The notes beneath the pieces are model-generated. The model did not search any database. It had not been told where the DNA came from and saw nothing but the letters and a program-made list of their open reading frames with translations. This document shows, piece after piece, positions 43,285-52,627 of a stretch of 64,000 nucleotides of DNA. The stretch spans positions 124,001 through 188,000 of the forward strand of contig CP125277.1 of NCBI GenBank assembly GCA_031673915.1, read 5' to 3'. The position numbers and the translations under genes were made by a program. Origin of the DNA: CGIF01 sp031673915 (GTDB taxonomy: Bacteria > Bacillota_I > Bacilli_A > Mycoplasmatales > CGIF01). Each line of letters begins with the position of its first letter. The stretch's first letter is position 1.

Positions 43285-43388
43285 AGTACATAATGTCATC
43301 ATTTAAAAGTGTTGTATTTGAAATTAAAGGAAAAAAGTAGTACATAATGTCATCATTTAAAAGTGTTGTATTTGAAATTAAAGGAAAA
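43285..43388 (+). repeat. 54-bp-period tandem duplication of the rplU start
   Basis: 43285-43334 and 43339-43388 are identical over 50 bp with a period of 54 bp. Each copy carries the translation start and first codons of L21. Perfect identity implies a recent event. Confidence 0.95.
43293..43340 (+). CDS. Duplicated 15-codon L21 start minigene
   Basis: The upstream repeat copy encodes MSSFKSVVFEIKGKK and then TAG, in the same frame as rplU. It would be translated as a leader peptide ending 6 nt before the true rplU ATG if its initiation region is functional, so it might support translational coupling. More likely a duplication by-product than a selected gene. Confidence 0.4.
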   Translation: MSSFKSVVFEIKGKK

Positions 43389-43667
43389 CAATACAATATC
43401 GTAGAAAATAATCAAGTAATATATATTGATTATCAAAAAGACAAAAATTCAGGAGATAAAATTTTATTTCCTAGAGTTTTAAGTTTTAATGAAGAGTTTG
43501 GTCAGCCTTACTTAGAAAACATTACTGTTACTGGGGAAGTAATTAAACACAGAAAATTAAAGAAAATTACAATTTTCAAGTATAAACCTAAGAAAAGAAC
43601 AACTAAAAAACAAGGTTTTCGTCCTCAATATACTGAAGTAAAAATTGTTTCTGTTGAAAAAGTTTAA
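43347..43667 (+). CDS. rplU: 50S ribosomal protein L21
   Basis: 106 aa. The sequence around VVFEIKGKQYNIVENNQ, the VTGEVIKHRKLKKI-type segment and KYKPKKRTTKKQGFRPQYT match L21. It follows a duplicated copy of its own first 15 codons. Downstream is prp, as in the Firmicutes rplU-prp-rpmA operon, but rpmA (L27) is not present next in line. Confidence 0.95.
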   Translation: MSSFKSVVFEIKGKQYNIVENNQVIYIDYQKDKNSGDKILFPRVLSFNEEFGQPYLENITVTGEVIKHRKLKKITIFKYKPKKRTTKKQGFRPQYTEVKIVSVEKV

Positions 43668-43698
43668 TTTCTATTGATAGTTATAAATACTTTCCTTG

Positions 43699-44013
43699 AT
43701 GACAAAAGTTGTCTATAAAAAGAATAAAAAATCATTTGATTTTGTAAAGATAAATGGACATGCTAATTTTTCTAAAAAAGGAAAAGATATTGTTTGCGCA
43801 GGAATTTCTTCTGTTGTTGAAGGTTCATCTTCATTTCTGAAAAAAAAATATAATGATCTAGTTTCAATAGAAATGAATGACGCTGAAGTTGTTTTTATTC
43901 CTTTGAAATTTAGTCATGAAGTAAGCTTATGTTTAGAAATGATGATTTATCAATTAGCAAATATAGAAAATTTTTATCCTAATTATTTAAAAATTAAAAA
44001 TTTATCTTTATAA
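43699..44013 (+). CDS. prp: Ribosomal-processing cysteine protease Prp
   Basis: 104 aa. The family signature NGHA...GKDIVCAGISSV contains the catalytic His and Cys. Prp removes the N-terminal extension of ribosomal protein L27 in Firmicutes. I use ATG 43699 rather than the adjacent TTG at 43696. Its expected substrate gene rpmA is not adjacent, having been replaced by a convergent membrane protein gene. Confidence 0.92.
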   Translation: MTKVVYKKNKKSFDFVKINGHANFSKKGKDIVCAGISSVVEGSSSFLKKKYNDLVSIEMNDAEVVFIPLKFSHEVSLCLEMMIYQLANIENFYPNYLKIKNLSL

Positions 44014-44027
44014 GTGAGTATAATTAA

Positions 44028-45269
44028 TTAGATATTTTTAATTTTTAAGTACACATCTTTATAGTATCTATTTTTATAATCTTTTATCTTTTTTAACGAT
44101 TTATAAAATTCTTCGAATGATTTAAAGTTGTTGAATAAAGAATAGATAATAAAATTTCTTTCTTTTTTATTTTTTATCTTTTCGTTTACAATATCAATAA
44201 AGAGTATTGTTAATTCGATTATTTCTATAAATTCTTCTGAAAAAATATTATCTTTTTCTAGATAATAATGTTTGAGAAAATTAGGTATTATCTTGAAACT
44301 ATTACAACAAAAGAAAATAAATGATTTTTTTTCCTTATCTTTTTCTAAATTTAAAATGTTGTTTCTTATTATTTTTTGACTGTTAAGAAAAAATTTAAAA
44401 TCTTCTTCTCTTTTTTCTATTGAATTTACTTCTTTTCAAAAGTCATTATTTTTTGAAATTATTTCTTCTAAGGAAGATTTTAGATAATTCAACAAAACTA
44501 TTCAAAATAATAACTGTCTTGATGATTTCATTATTAAGTAAAGAATTTCTCCAATAGCCGTTTTTTTAAATCATTCAAAAATTTCTAAAAGTCCTTTATT
44601 AGTTTCTTCATCTTTTTTAGATTTTGAAACTTCTTTTATTTCATTTATAAATTTTTCAATGAAATCAATGTGTATTTTTGAAATCATTGGAAATATTAAC
44701 GATATCAATAATGAGAATAAAAATAATAATTTTAGATATTTATCTTTTCATGAAAAGAAATTTGGAAATATAAATCACTCTTTATCACTATCTTCTTCCT
44801 TTTGATCGATAATTGTATTTAAAGTTACGAAAGATATGAAAACTATCAATCTTTGTAGGCTTTTAAACGAAATTGTTAACATTAAATAACTTAATGCTTT
44901 AATTGTGTAGTTAGAAAAAAATATTACTTTCTCATTTAGAAAAAAATTATTATTTATTAATATTTTTTCTTTTGATAAAGATTTTATTTTTAAAAAGTAA
45001 ATTTCTACCATTAGAAGAAATATTAATAAAAATGAGAATGAGAATATTTTTATCAAGTAATCATCTTCTTTTTCTTGATTTTCATTTTGTTCTTCTAGTG
45101 AAAGAAAATAATTTGATTCGTTTTTAAATGACTTTGTTGATTTTAAAAATATTATAAAAAACAATGCAAGTGGAATAATTTTTGATAAAAAGTAGCAACT
45201 TAATTTTTTAAGGATTTCAAAATTATTTGAATTTTTTATTTTATTGATATAGTTTTTTAATATTTTCAT
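44028..45269 (-). CDS. Orphan multi-pass membrane protein
   Basis: 413 aa, not recognised; I followed the frame through nine or more TGA codons to TAA at 44028. Predicted membrane segments lie near residues 27-43, 75-94, 120-150, 180-197 and 235-250. An acidic loop (SLEEQNENQEKEDD) follows the first helix. The C-terminal 150 residues are hydrophilic, helical and Lys/Glu-rich, with a short aromatic CC motif (FIFFCCNSF). It is convergent with prp and transcribed away from uvrC. Its style (helix, acidic loop, more helices) is like other orphan membrane proteins in the window. Confidence 0.7.
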
Positions 45270-45454
45270 GAGCTTTTTAATTATATTTTCATCACAATTT
45301 TATTGAATATGTTTTTGATATTCGTTATTTGTTCTAAATTAGAAGTTTTTTAGCTAAAAATATATTGAAAATATAAGTTAATAAATCAAAAAGGAAATTT
45401 TATAATTTTGTGAGATTTAATTTTTATATTATTTAATAAGGAGTGTTATGAGAT

Positions 45455-45607
45455 ATGAGATGAGAATTAAGTTGACTTTTTAATTCAATAATTATGGCTT
45501 GAATGATATTAAGTTTTTATGTTTTTTTAAATATTGATACGCTTTGATTTTCGTTTAAAAATAAAGTGAAAAAAATGTTTTTATTTGTATTTAATTTTTG
45601 AAAGTAA
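45455..45607 (+). CDS. 50-aa membrane peptide with five TGA-Trp codons
   Basis: Small ORF with a textbook AAGGAG (45438-45443) 11 nt before its ATG. A hydrophobic stretch spans about residues 8-28, and the C-terminus is basic and aromatic. All five Trp are TGA, so it is invisible under the standard code. No homologue recognised. Convergent with uvrC, whose stop lies 22 nt away. The ribosome-binding site is the main support. Confidence 0.45.
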
Positions 45608-45628
45608 TAATTATTTTTCCATATTTTA

Positions 45629-47245
45629 TTAGATAGTCTCAATTGTTTTTTCTATATGAATTTTTCTATGCATACTTATTGCTTTATCATGCATTATTTT
45701 CTGCATTTCTGAAAAAAAACTTTTTACTTCTTTGTCTTTAAATGCGACTTCTTCTAAATTTTCATTCATCATTTTTTCTGTTTGATGTTTGCTATTTTTT
45801 ATAAGACCTATTACTCTGCTTTCTAGGTTTAGATTTTTTAGTGCTAATTTAACACTCTTTATTTGTTCTCTTCCGCCATCTACTACAATTAAAACAGGCA
45901 TTTCTTCTTGCAATGTTTCTTTGTAGTGAATTTCGCAAGCCTTTTTCATATATTCAAAATCAGATCTCTCTGGTTCTTCTAGTTTGTGAATTTTAGTTTT
46001 GCTATATTCTCCATTTATAAAACACGAGAATGAAGATACAGAATCTTCTAAAAAAAGATTTGAAATATCTAGAGCTTCTATTTTATGAGGAAACTCCATT
46101 TTAAAAATTTTCATTATTTTCTTTAATAGTTCAAGTTTTCTAATTTTTTGAAAATCATTTAAAAAATGTTTGTTTCAAGTCTGTTCGGCATTTGAGTTAG
46201 CTAGTTCTAAAATTTTCTTCATTTTTCCTATTTTTGGTGATATAATTGATATGTTCAATTCCTCTCCTAATTCTTTTTTGTATAATATTTCTTCCGAAGT
46301 GTATAAAATTTTAGGACTTATATTTTTTTCATAGAATTGAAAAATATATGATTGAATAATTTCTTTTTGATCAGCAAATTGATTTTCTACTGAAAAAATT
46401 TTCTCATGGGAAGTTGCCAATTTTCCATATCTGTAGATTAGAATATTTATAGCTAAAACTCCTCTTTTAACAAACAATCCTAAGAAATCTCTATTCTTTC
46501 TATCACTAAATTCTACGTTTTGCGAACTTACAAAAAAATCAATGCTATCTAGAATTTTTTTTTGTTTTTGAGCAATTTCAAATGATAAACTTTCTAAATT
46601 TTTTTCAAATGATTTTTTGATTTTGTCTTTAATTTTCTTTGTTTTTCCATTGAAAAAATCATTTACGTTTTTTTTAGTTTCTTCGTAATATTTTGGATCA
46701 ACTTCTTTGAAGCAATATCCTGAACATTGATCTATACTATAATAAATACAAGATTTTTTATTTTTTACGTTTCCTTCTTTACATTTTGCTAATGGGAAAA
46801 TTCTTTCTAATAAACTCAAAATTTCTTTAGCTCTACTTCCGTCAGGAAAGGGACCAAAATACTCTCCGCTTCTTTTAAATATTCTATAACTTAGAATGTA
46901 GCGAGGGTTTTTGTCATTTGTAATATGAATATATGGATAAGCGTTGTTATTTTTTAGTAAAAAATTGTAGCGCGGTTGATATTTTTTGATTAAATTTTGT
47001 TCAAGTATGAGAGCTTCTTTTTGATTTTTAGTTACAAAAATATCTAAATGTTCTATTTGATTTATAAATCTTTTTCTGAATGATTCTTTATCTTTTTGTT
47101 GAAAGTAATTTGATACTCTTTTTCTTAAATTTTTTGCTTTTCCAATGTAGATTATTGTTTCATTTTTGTCTTTAAAAAGATAGCATCCTGATTGTTCTGT
47201 TAAATCTTTTATTTTTTCGATATTTATCACTACTTTATTTTCCAA
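45629..47245 (-). CDS. uvrC: Excinuclease ABC subunit C lacking the C-terminal HhH domain
   Basis: 538 aa; family members are usually 580-620. N-terminal GIY-YIG nuclease (SGCYLFKDKNETIIYIGKAK), a UVR-like helical segment, and the RNase H-like 5' nuclease domain (IEALDISNL and LIVVDGGREQ) are present. It ends at HRKIHIEKTIETI, just where the (HhH)2 DNA-binding domain normally begins. It makes both incisions in nucleotide excision repair. Divergent from hup. Confidence 0.93.
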
Positions 47246-47426
47246 AAATCTAATTTAAGAAAGATTGTTTGTTTGTTTTTAATCTTTAAAGATCTTTTAC
47301 AAAAATTAATGGATTTTAGTTAAATTAATTATAACTTTTACATAAATTTTACTTTTTTCTACTTATTAATTGATTTTTTTCTTCTAATATATGTTAAAAT
47401 CAATAGAAAAGGCAAAATATAATATT

Positions 47427-47699
47427 ATGAATAAAACTCAAATTATTGAATCAATTTCATTAAAGGCAGAAACTAGCAAAAAGGATTCTCACAAATTTCT
47501 TGATGCTTTTTTATCAACTGTTACTGAATCATTAAAAAATAACGAAGAAGTTGCTATTGCAGGATTTGGCACATTCAAAGTTTCACATCGTGCAGCTCGA
47601 AAAGGTAAAAACCCAAAAACTGGTGAAGTGCTTGAAATTAAAGCTTCAAAAGTTCCAACATTTAAATCAGGTAAGAGCTTGAAAGAAGCAATTAAATAA
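47427..47699 (+). CDS. hup: DNA-binding protein HU
   Basis: 90 aa, the standard HU length, from ATG 47427 (MNKTQIIESIS). VAIAGFGTFKVSHRAARKGK, with the DNA-intercalating arm and NPKTGE, is diagnostic. A longer in-frame start at 47391 exists but adds residues not found in HU. TATAAT at 47418-47423 ends only 3 nt before the ATG, which would be too close for a promoter unless another start is used. Confidence 0.95.
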   Translation: MNKTQIIESISLKAETSKKDSHKFLDAFLSTVTESLKNNEEVAIAGFGTFKVSHRAARKGKNPKTGEVLEIKASKVPTFKSGKSLKEAIK

Positions 47700-47706
47700 T
47701 AAGACA

Positions 47707-47737
47707 ATTCTTTTTCTGTTTTACGCAGAAAAAGAAT
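47707..47737 (+). terminator. Terminator after hup
   Basis: ATTCTTTTTCTG-TTTTACG-CAGAAAAAGAAT is a perfect 12-bp stem with a 7-base loop, starting 7 nt after the hup stop. Confidence 0.7.
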
Positions 47738-47878
47738 ATTTATAATAAATGATTTTTAAAAGTTCAAAGCTTTTTTATTTCACCATTAATTCAAGAAATT
47801 AGAAAATTAAATTTAGCTTTATTTATGCTTAATAAAAATATAGTAAGTAAAAAATTTTAAATAAAAAGAAAAAGAAAA

Positions 47879-48196
47879 ATGACAATAAATTTTAAATTAG
47901 AGTATAATCTAAGAGAAAGAACGTTAAGATTAATAAACGATAATTCTCAAGGAAATTGAATTTCTTGCGAAAAAACTGATAAATTTGAAAATCCAATTTT
48001 TCAATTGGACAAAAAGGAAAATTGGTGTTTGATTAGATTAAGCAAGAACAATGATTGATTGATAATGCTTATTGAATATAAAAATCACTTTTATAATTCA
48101 TTTCAAAAGAATCACTATGATAGTGATTCTTTCATCTTTGGTAAATTTCAAGAAGTTGAAAAAGTGGATGGAAGATGAGAAAAAGTTAATTACTAA
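47879..48196 (+). CDS. Hypothetical 105-aa protein
   Basis: Not recognised. It is open only under code 4 (four Trp from three or more TGA plus one TGG). A soluble, mixed-charge protein without membrane segments, with paired aromatic and acidic residues and NHYDSDSFIFGKF in the middle. It ends 26 nt before tatD and may be cotranscribed with it. Confidence 0.6.
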
Positions 48197-48222
48197 TAAT
48201 ATATAAAAATTTAAATTTTGTT

Positions 48223-49023
48223 ATGGATAAAAAATTATTTTTTTTTGATACTCATTGTCATCTTTCTAATGAAGATTTTAATAAATTTGAACTTAAAGAA
48301 ATTGTTGAAAATGCTAAGAAAAGCAAAATTGCTTTTATTTTAAATGTTGGTTATGACATTGAAACAAATAATAAGTTAATTTATCAATCAAAAGAAGGCA
48401 AAGGTTTTTTTCTTTCTGCAATTGGAATTCATCCTAATAGTAATGATGATTTAAATGATGACAGTATTATATGGATGGAAAAAAAAATTATCGAAGAAAA
48501 AATTTTTGCTATAGGTGAAATTGGTCTCGATTATTATCGACAAGATACTTCTGTTGTTAAGCAAAAGGAATTTTTTAAGAAGCAATTATTATTAGCCAAT
48601 AAATACAATTTGCCTGTTCTTCTTCACATTAGAGATGCATTTGATGATGCTTATGAGATAGTTAAAGAAAGCAATATTTCAAATGGAGTTGTTCATTGTT
48701 TTTCAGGTGATTTCGAAATTGCTAAAAAGTTTATTGATTTAGGTTTTTATATTTCATTCTCTGGAACAATAACATTTCAAAAGAGCGATAAGATTCAAGG
48801 AGCAGCAAGATTAATTCCTTTTGATAGAATTCTTGCTGAAACAGACTCTCCTTATTTATCTCCTTCTCCTTTAAGAGGAAAAATGAATTATCCGTGAAAT
48901 GTTAAAATTATTGTTGAAAAGATTGCTTTTTTAAGAAATGTTTCTGTTGATGTTGCTACAGATATCATTTTTTCAAACTCTTTAAAATTTCTTTCTTTAA
49001 AAAATGATTTAAAATTAGTTTAA
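48223..49023 (+). CDS. tatD: TatD-family metal-dependent deoxyribonuclease
   Basis: 266 aa. Metal ligands appear in FDTHCHL at the start, GEIGLDYYR, HIRDAFDD, VHCFSG and AETDSPYL. The family includes 3'-5' exonucleases acting on DNA and possibly RNA. One TGA-Trp near 48896. Single gene between the 105-aa ORF and the AAA+ gene. Confidence 0.94.
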
Positions 49024-49113
49024 AACAAAAATTATAAATTGATTAAATATATAATTAAAAATTAAAAAATTTTTAATTTCATTAATTTTTAATTGGAAAG
49101 TAAAAGTACAAAA

Positions 49114-50349
49114 ATGACAAATTTAAAAGAAGAAAAATCTTTTTCGCTTAATAATAATCAAATTTTTTTTTACACTTTTCTGTTTATAAAAAAAATAATT
49201 TCATCAGTTTTTAGAATTTTTTTATGAATAATTTTATTCGTGTTTATTTCTCAAGCAATTTCTTATTTTATTAAAGATAGTTCTTTTTTTAACAATTTTG
49301 AAAGGGATTCATTGAATAGTTCTAGAAAAAATTTTACTTTTTTTGAGTCAAGTAAAAAAGAGGACTCTTTTTATAATAATCACAAATGAATCGATTTTAT
49401 CAATAATAGCAAAGCTAGAAATGAGATTAAGAAAAGAATTGAAAATGTTAGTTTATTAGATAGTTATCGAACAAAATTAATTAAAAATAATAGTTTTAAT
49501 AAAGGAGGTATGATTTTTTATGGACCCCCTGGAACAGGAAAAAGTCATTGTGCTGAATTAATTGCTAAAAATATTTCTTCTTCTTATACGATTGTTGCTG
49601 CTGGTTCATTTCAAGAAATTTATGTAGGCTCTGGTTCAAAAAAATGAAATAATTTAATTGCTTCTTGTAGAAGAAAACTTGAAAATTATCCTAAGGATGA
49701 AAATAGACCCATAGTTATAATTGTTGAAGAGATTGATTCTTTAATATATAAGGGTAAATATGATCATGGAAGAGATGACACCTTGGTAAATAATTTTTTG
49801 GGAAGTTTCGATGAAATTAAAAGAGATAATTTAAATATTCTTATTATTGGAACTACTAATTATGCTCATTTTATTGAAGAAGCAGCTATAAGAGAAGGTA
49901 GACTTTCTGCCATTGAATTTGGATTTCCTAAGGAAGAATATGATATTGATAGTTTGCTTGGATCTGTTAAAAATAAAATTGAAAAAGAATATTCTATAGA
50001 ATATTCGTTGAGTGAATTTAATTTTAATTTAGAAGACAATAAGATTTTTGTAAAAAAGGAATATTGAATTAACTTAAAAATTGAAATTATTGATATTTGT
50101 AAAAATGATCCTTTTTTAAATTTAATTTTTCCAAAAGTTCTTTCTGCTGTTGAGAACACTTTTTTGTATAAGATTAATTCTAAAAGTAAAAATATAAATA
50201 TTTTGATTGATGAGAAAGATTCTGCTTACACAATTAAAGATATTTTGGAATCTAACCCTTCTCAAAGAAAAAATATTAGATCGGAAGAAAGTGAGAAGAT
50301 TTTTTCTGATTTAATCGAAAGAATGCTAAATTCAGAAAAAAATAAATAA
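49114..50349 (+). CDS. Membrane-anchored AAA+ ATPase without protease domain
   Basis: 411 aa. One N-terminal transmembrane segment (residues about 25-52) precedes a linker and an AAA module: Walker A GPPGTGKSH (about residue 137), Walker B VIIVEEIDS, and the second region of homology IIGTTN...EAAIREGRL. The Walker B acidic pair is Glu-Glu rather than the canonical Asp-Glu. The arrangement resembles FtsH, but there is no HExxH metalloprotease. A helical C-terminus follows. Possible membrane protein remodelling factor; the substrate is unknown. Ends 9 nt before alaS. Confidence 0.8.
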
Positions 50350-50358
50350 ATACAATAA

Positions 50359-51726
50359 ATGCCAAAAGAAAAATTAGAATCTTTAATGAATAATTATAAC
50401 AATAGTGTAGATAGAATAAGGGAAAAATGATTATTATTTTTCCAAAATAATAATCACTTATTAATAGAACCTCATTCTTTATTGCCTAAGGATGACCCTT
50501 CTCTTTTATGAATAAATTCTGGTGTTGCTGCTTTAAAGAGATATTTTAATAATCCAGAGCTTTCTCCTTCAAAAAATTTAGTTAATTGTCAAAGGGTTAT
50601 TAGAACTAATGATTTAGATAGAATAGATGGAAATTCTTATCATCAGACTCTTTTTGAAATGTTGGGATGTTTTTCTATAGGTGGAAGCTTTAAACAAGAA
50701 ATTATTCCTTTGATCTGAGAATTCTTTACAAATCGTGATTTACTTGGAATTGATAGCAAAAGATTGTTTATAACTGTTTTAGAAGAAGATAAAGAAACTT
50801 TCGAAATTTGAAGAAATCAACCTAATATTTTTTTAGAAAACCTAATTTTAGCTCCACGCTCAAGTAATTTTTGAGATATGGGTGATGGTCCTTGTGGTCC
50901 AAATACTGAAATTTATTACTGTTTTGAAAATTTTACTCCTAATTCTGCTTTAACTATTGATGACCTTGAAAGTAAAAAATTTATTGAAATAATCAATATT
51001 GTTTTTTCAGAATTTTATCATAGTGGAAGTGAATATTTACCTCTTTCTAAGAAATGTGTTGATATTGGAGGTGGTCTTGAGAGAATTGCTTTAGTTATGC
51101 AAGAAGTTAAAAGTACATTTGAAATTGATTTATGAAAAAATTCAATTCAATGATTAGAACATTGCTTGAAAATAAATAAAATTAACTTAACTTCTGAAGA
51201 CAGATGAAAAATCTATGTTATAGCTGATCATTTAAGGACTGCTATTTTTGCTATATCTGATGGCGCTTTACCAGAACATAAAAAAAGAGGCTATGTTTTA
51301 AAAAAACTTTTAAAGAGAAGTGCTTTATTGTCATATATTTTTAATATAAGTCTCGATGATATCAAAATTCTTTATAAAAATATAATTTCTAGCAATGGAA
51401 CATTCTATAAAGATTTAATTTCTAATGAAGATTATATTTTATCGGTTATAGAAAATGAATTTATAAAGTTTAACCAAAGTTTTGATATTGCTTTTAAAAA
51501 GATAAATAGGTTTCTAGAAAATAATTTTCAGCCTGAGGTTTCTGCTGATACTATATTTTTTTGATATGATACTGAAGGAATTCCTCTTGAATTAATTAAT
51601 TTTTCTTTATCTAAAAGAGAAAAATTTTTTAATAAAGAAAAATTTGATGAGCTTCTTTTTAATCAAAAAGAAAGAAGTTTGTTGGAAAGAAAAAAGCAGG
51701 GAATTTCAACTTTCAAAAAAAATTAA
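50359..51726 (+). CDS. alaS: Alanyl-tRNA synthetase, catalytic core only
   Basis: 455 aa, against roughly 870 for full-length AlaRS. The class II aminoacylation domain (LLWINSGVAALK, NCQRVIRTNDLD, HQTLFEMLGCFS, WDMGDGPCGPN, DIGGGLERI) and the tRNA-recognition helices are present. The protein stops just after the Gln-Lys-Glu-Arg helix, before the editing domain (HxxxH, CxxxH) and C-Ala domain. This corresponds closely to the known active N-terminal 461-residue fragment of E. coli AlaRS. No free-standing AlaX editing protein was seen in the window. Linked to ruvX and greA. Confidence 0.94.
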
Positions 51727-51736
51727 TTAATTTATA

Positions 51737-52135
51737 ATGAGTTATCGTTATTTAGCCATAGATTTTGGTGAAAGTTATGTAGGTTTTGCTGTTAGTAATG
51801 GGATTCTTGCTAGGCCATTAGAAGTATTTAAATATCCTCAAGCAAATTATAAAATTTTACAAAAACATTTGTTTAAAATTATTGAAAAAAACGCTCCCTC
51901 CGTTATTATAGTAGGAATTCCGTTGTCTAGCCCAAATAGTAGTTTGAAAATTAAAGAAATTTTTAACGATTTTTTGTTTGATAAAAGTGGTTGAAAAGAA
52001 AAATTAATTTGATTTGATGAAGATTATTCCACTAAAGAAGCAATTCTTCTAAAAAAAAAGAAAAGGATGAGAGAAGATTCAATAGCTGCTTCAATCGTTT
52101 TGGAAAAATACCTCGAAAGCATTAGATTTAACTAA
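51737..52135 (+). CDS. ruvX: RuvX/YqgF pre-16S rRNA nuclease
   Basis: 132 aa RNase H-fold protein: LAIDFGESYVGFAVS with the first catalytic Asp, VGIPLS in the middle and the final acidic motif DEDYSTKEA. Family proteins mature 16S rRNA 5' ends (YqgF) or act as Holliday junction resolvase homologues. Lies 10 nt after alaS, the pairing seen in many Firmicutes. Confidence 0.92.
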
Positions 52136-52141
52136 AAATAT

Positions 52142-52627
52142 ATGAACAAAAATGTAATTACCAAAGAAGGTTATCAATTAATAAAAAAAAGACTCTCTGA
52201 TTTAGAGAAACAAAGCAAATTAATCGCTGATAGATTGACTTATGCAAGACTTGATGGGGATTTATCAGAGAATGCTGATTGAATTGTTTTGCGTGAAAAT
52301 TTAGAAAATACTCACGATAAAATAAATAGAATTAGAAAAATATTGGAAAATTCCGATGTTGTTGAAAGAAACGAAAATAGTGAGAAAATTGTTCAAGTTG
52401 GAAGTGTTGTAAATTATTTGATTATTGATAATAGTGGGACTTCAACAAATAAAGAATTAGAAATTGAGATAACTAGTGAAATGGACTCTGATCCTTTTGT
52501 TGGAAAAGTTTCTTATTTAAGTCCGTTAGGTTCTTCTTTAATAAATAAAGAAGTTGGAGAAGAAGTTGAAGTTAATAATTCTAACGTTTTGAAAAGATAT
52601 AAAATTAGGATTTTAAAAATAAGATAA
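52142..52627 (+). CDS. greA: Transcription elongation factor GreA
   Basis: 161 aa. An N-terminal coiled coil (TKEGYQLIKKRLSDLE, with the acidic tip DGDLSENADW) and the C-terminal FKBP-like domain (PFVGKVSYLSPLGSSLI) match GreA. It rescues backtracked RNA polymerase by stimulating transcript cleavage. Its TAA stop overlaps the ATG of the next gene (TAATG), implying translational coupling. Confidence 0.94.

Noticed and set aside
43293..43340. A second L21 gene copy
   Set aside because: Only the first 15 codons are duplicated before a TAG; it is a partial tandem duplication, not a paralogue.
49501..49512. AAAGGAGG followed by ATG inside the AAA+ gene as an alternative start
   Set aside because: Only about one base separates the motif from the ATG, too short for initiation, and the start would remove the membrane anchor.
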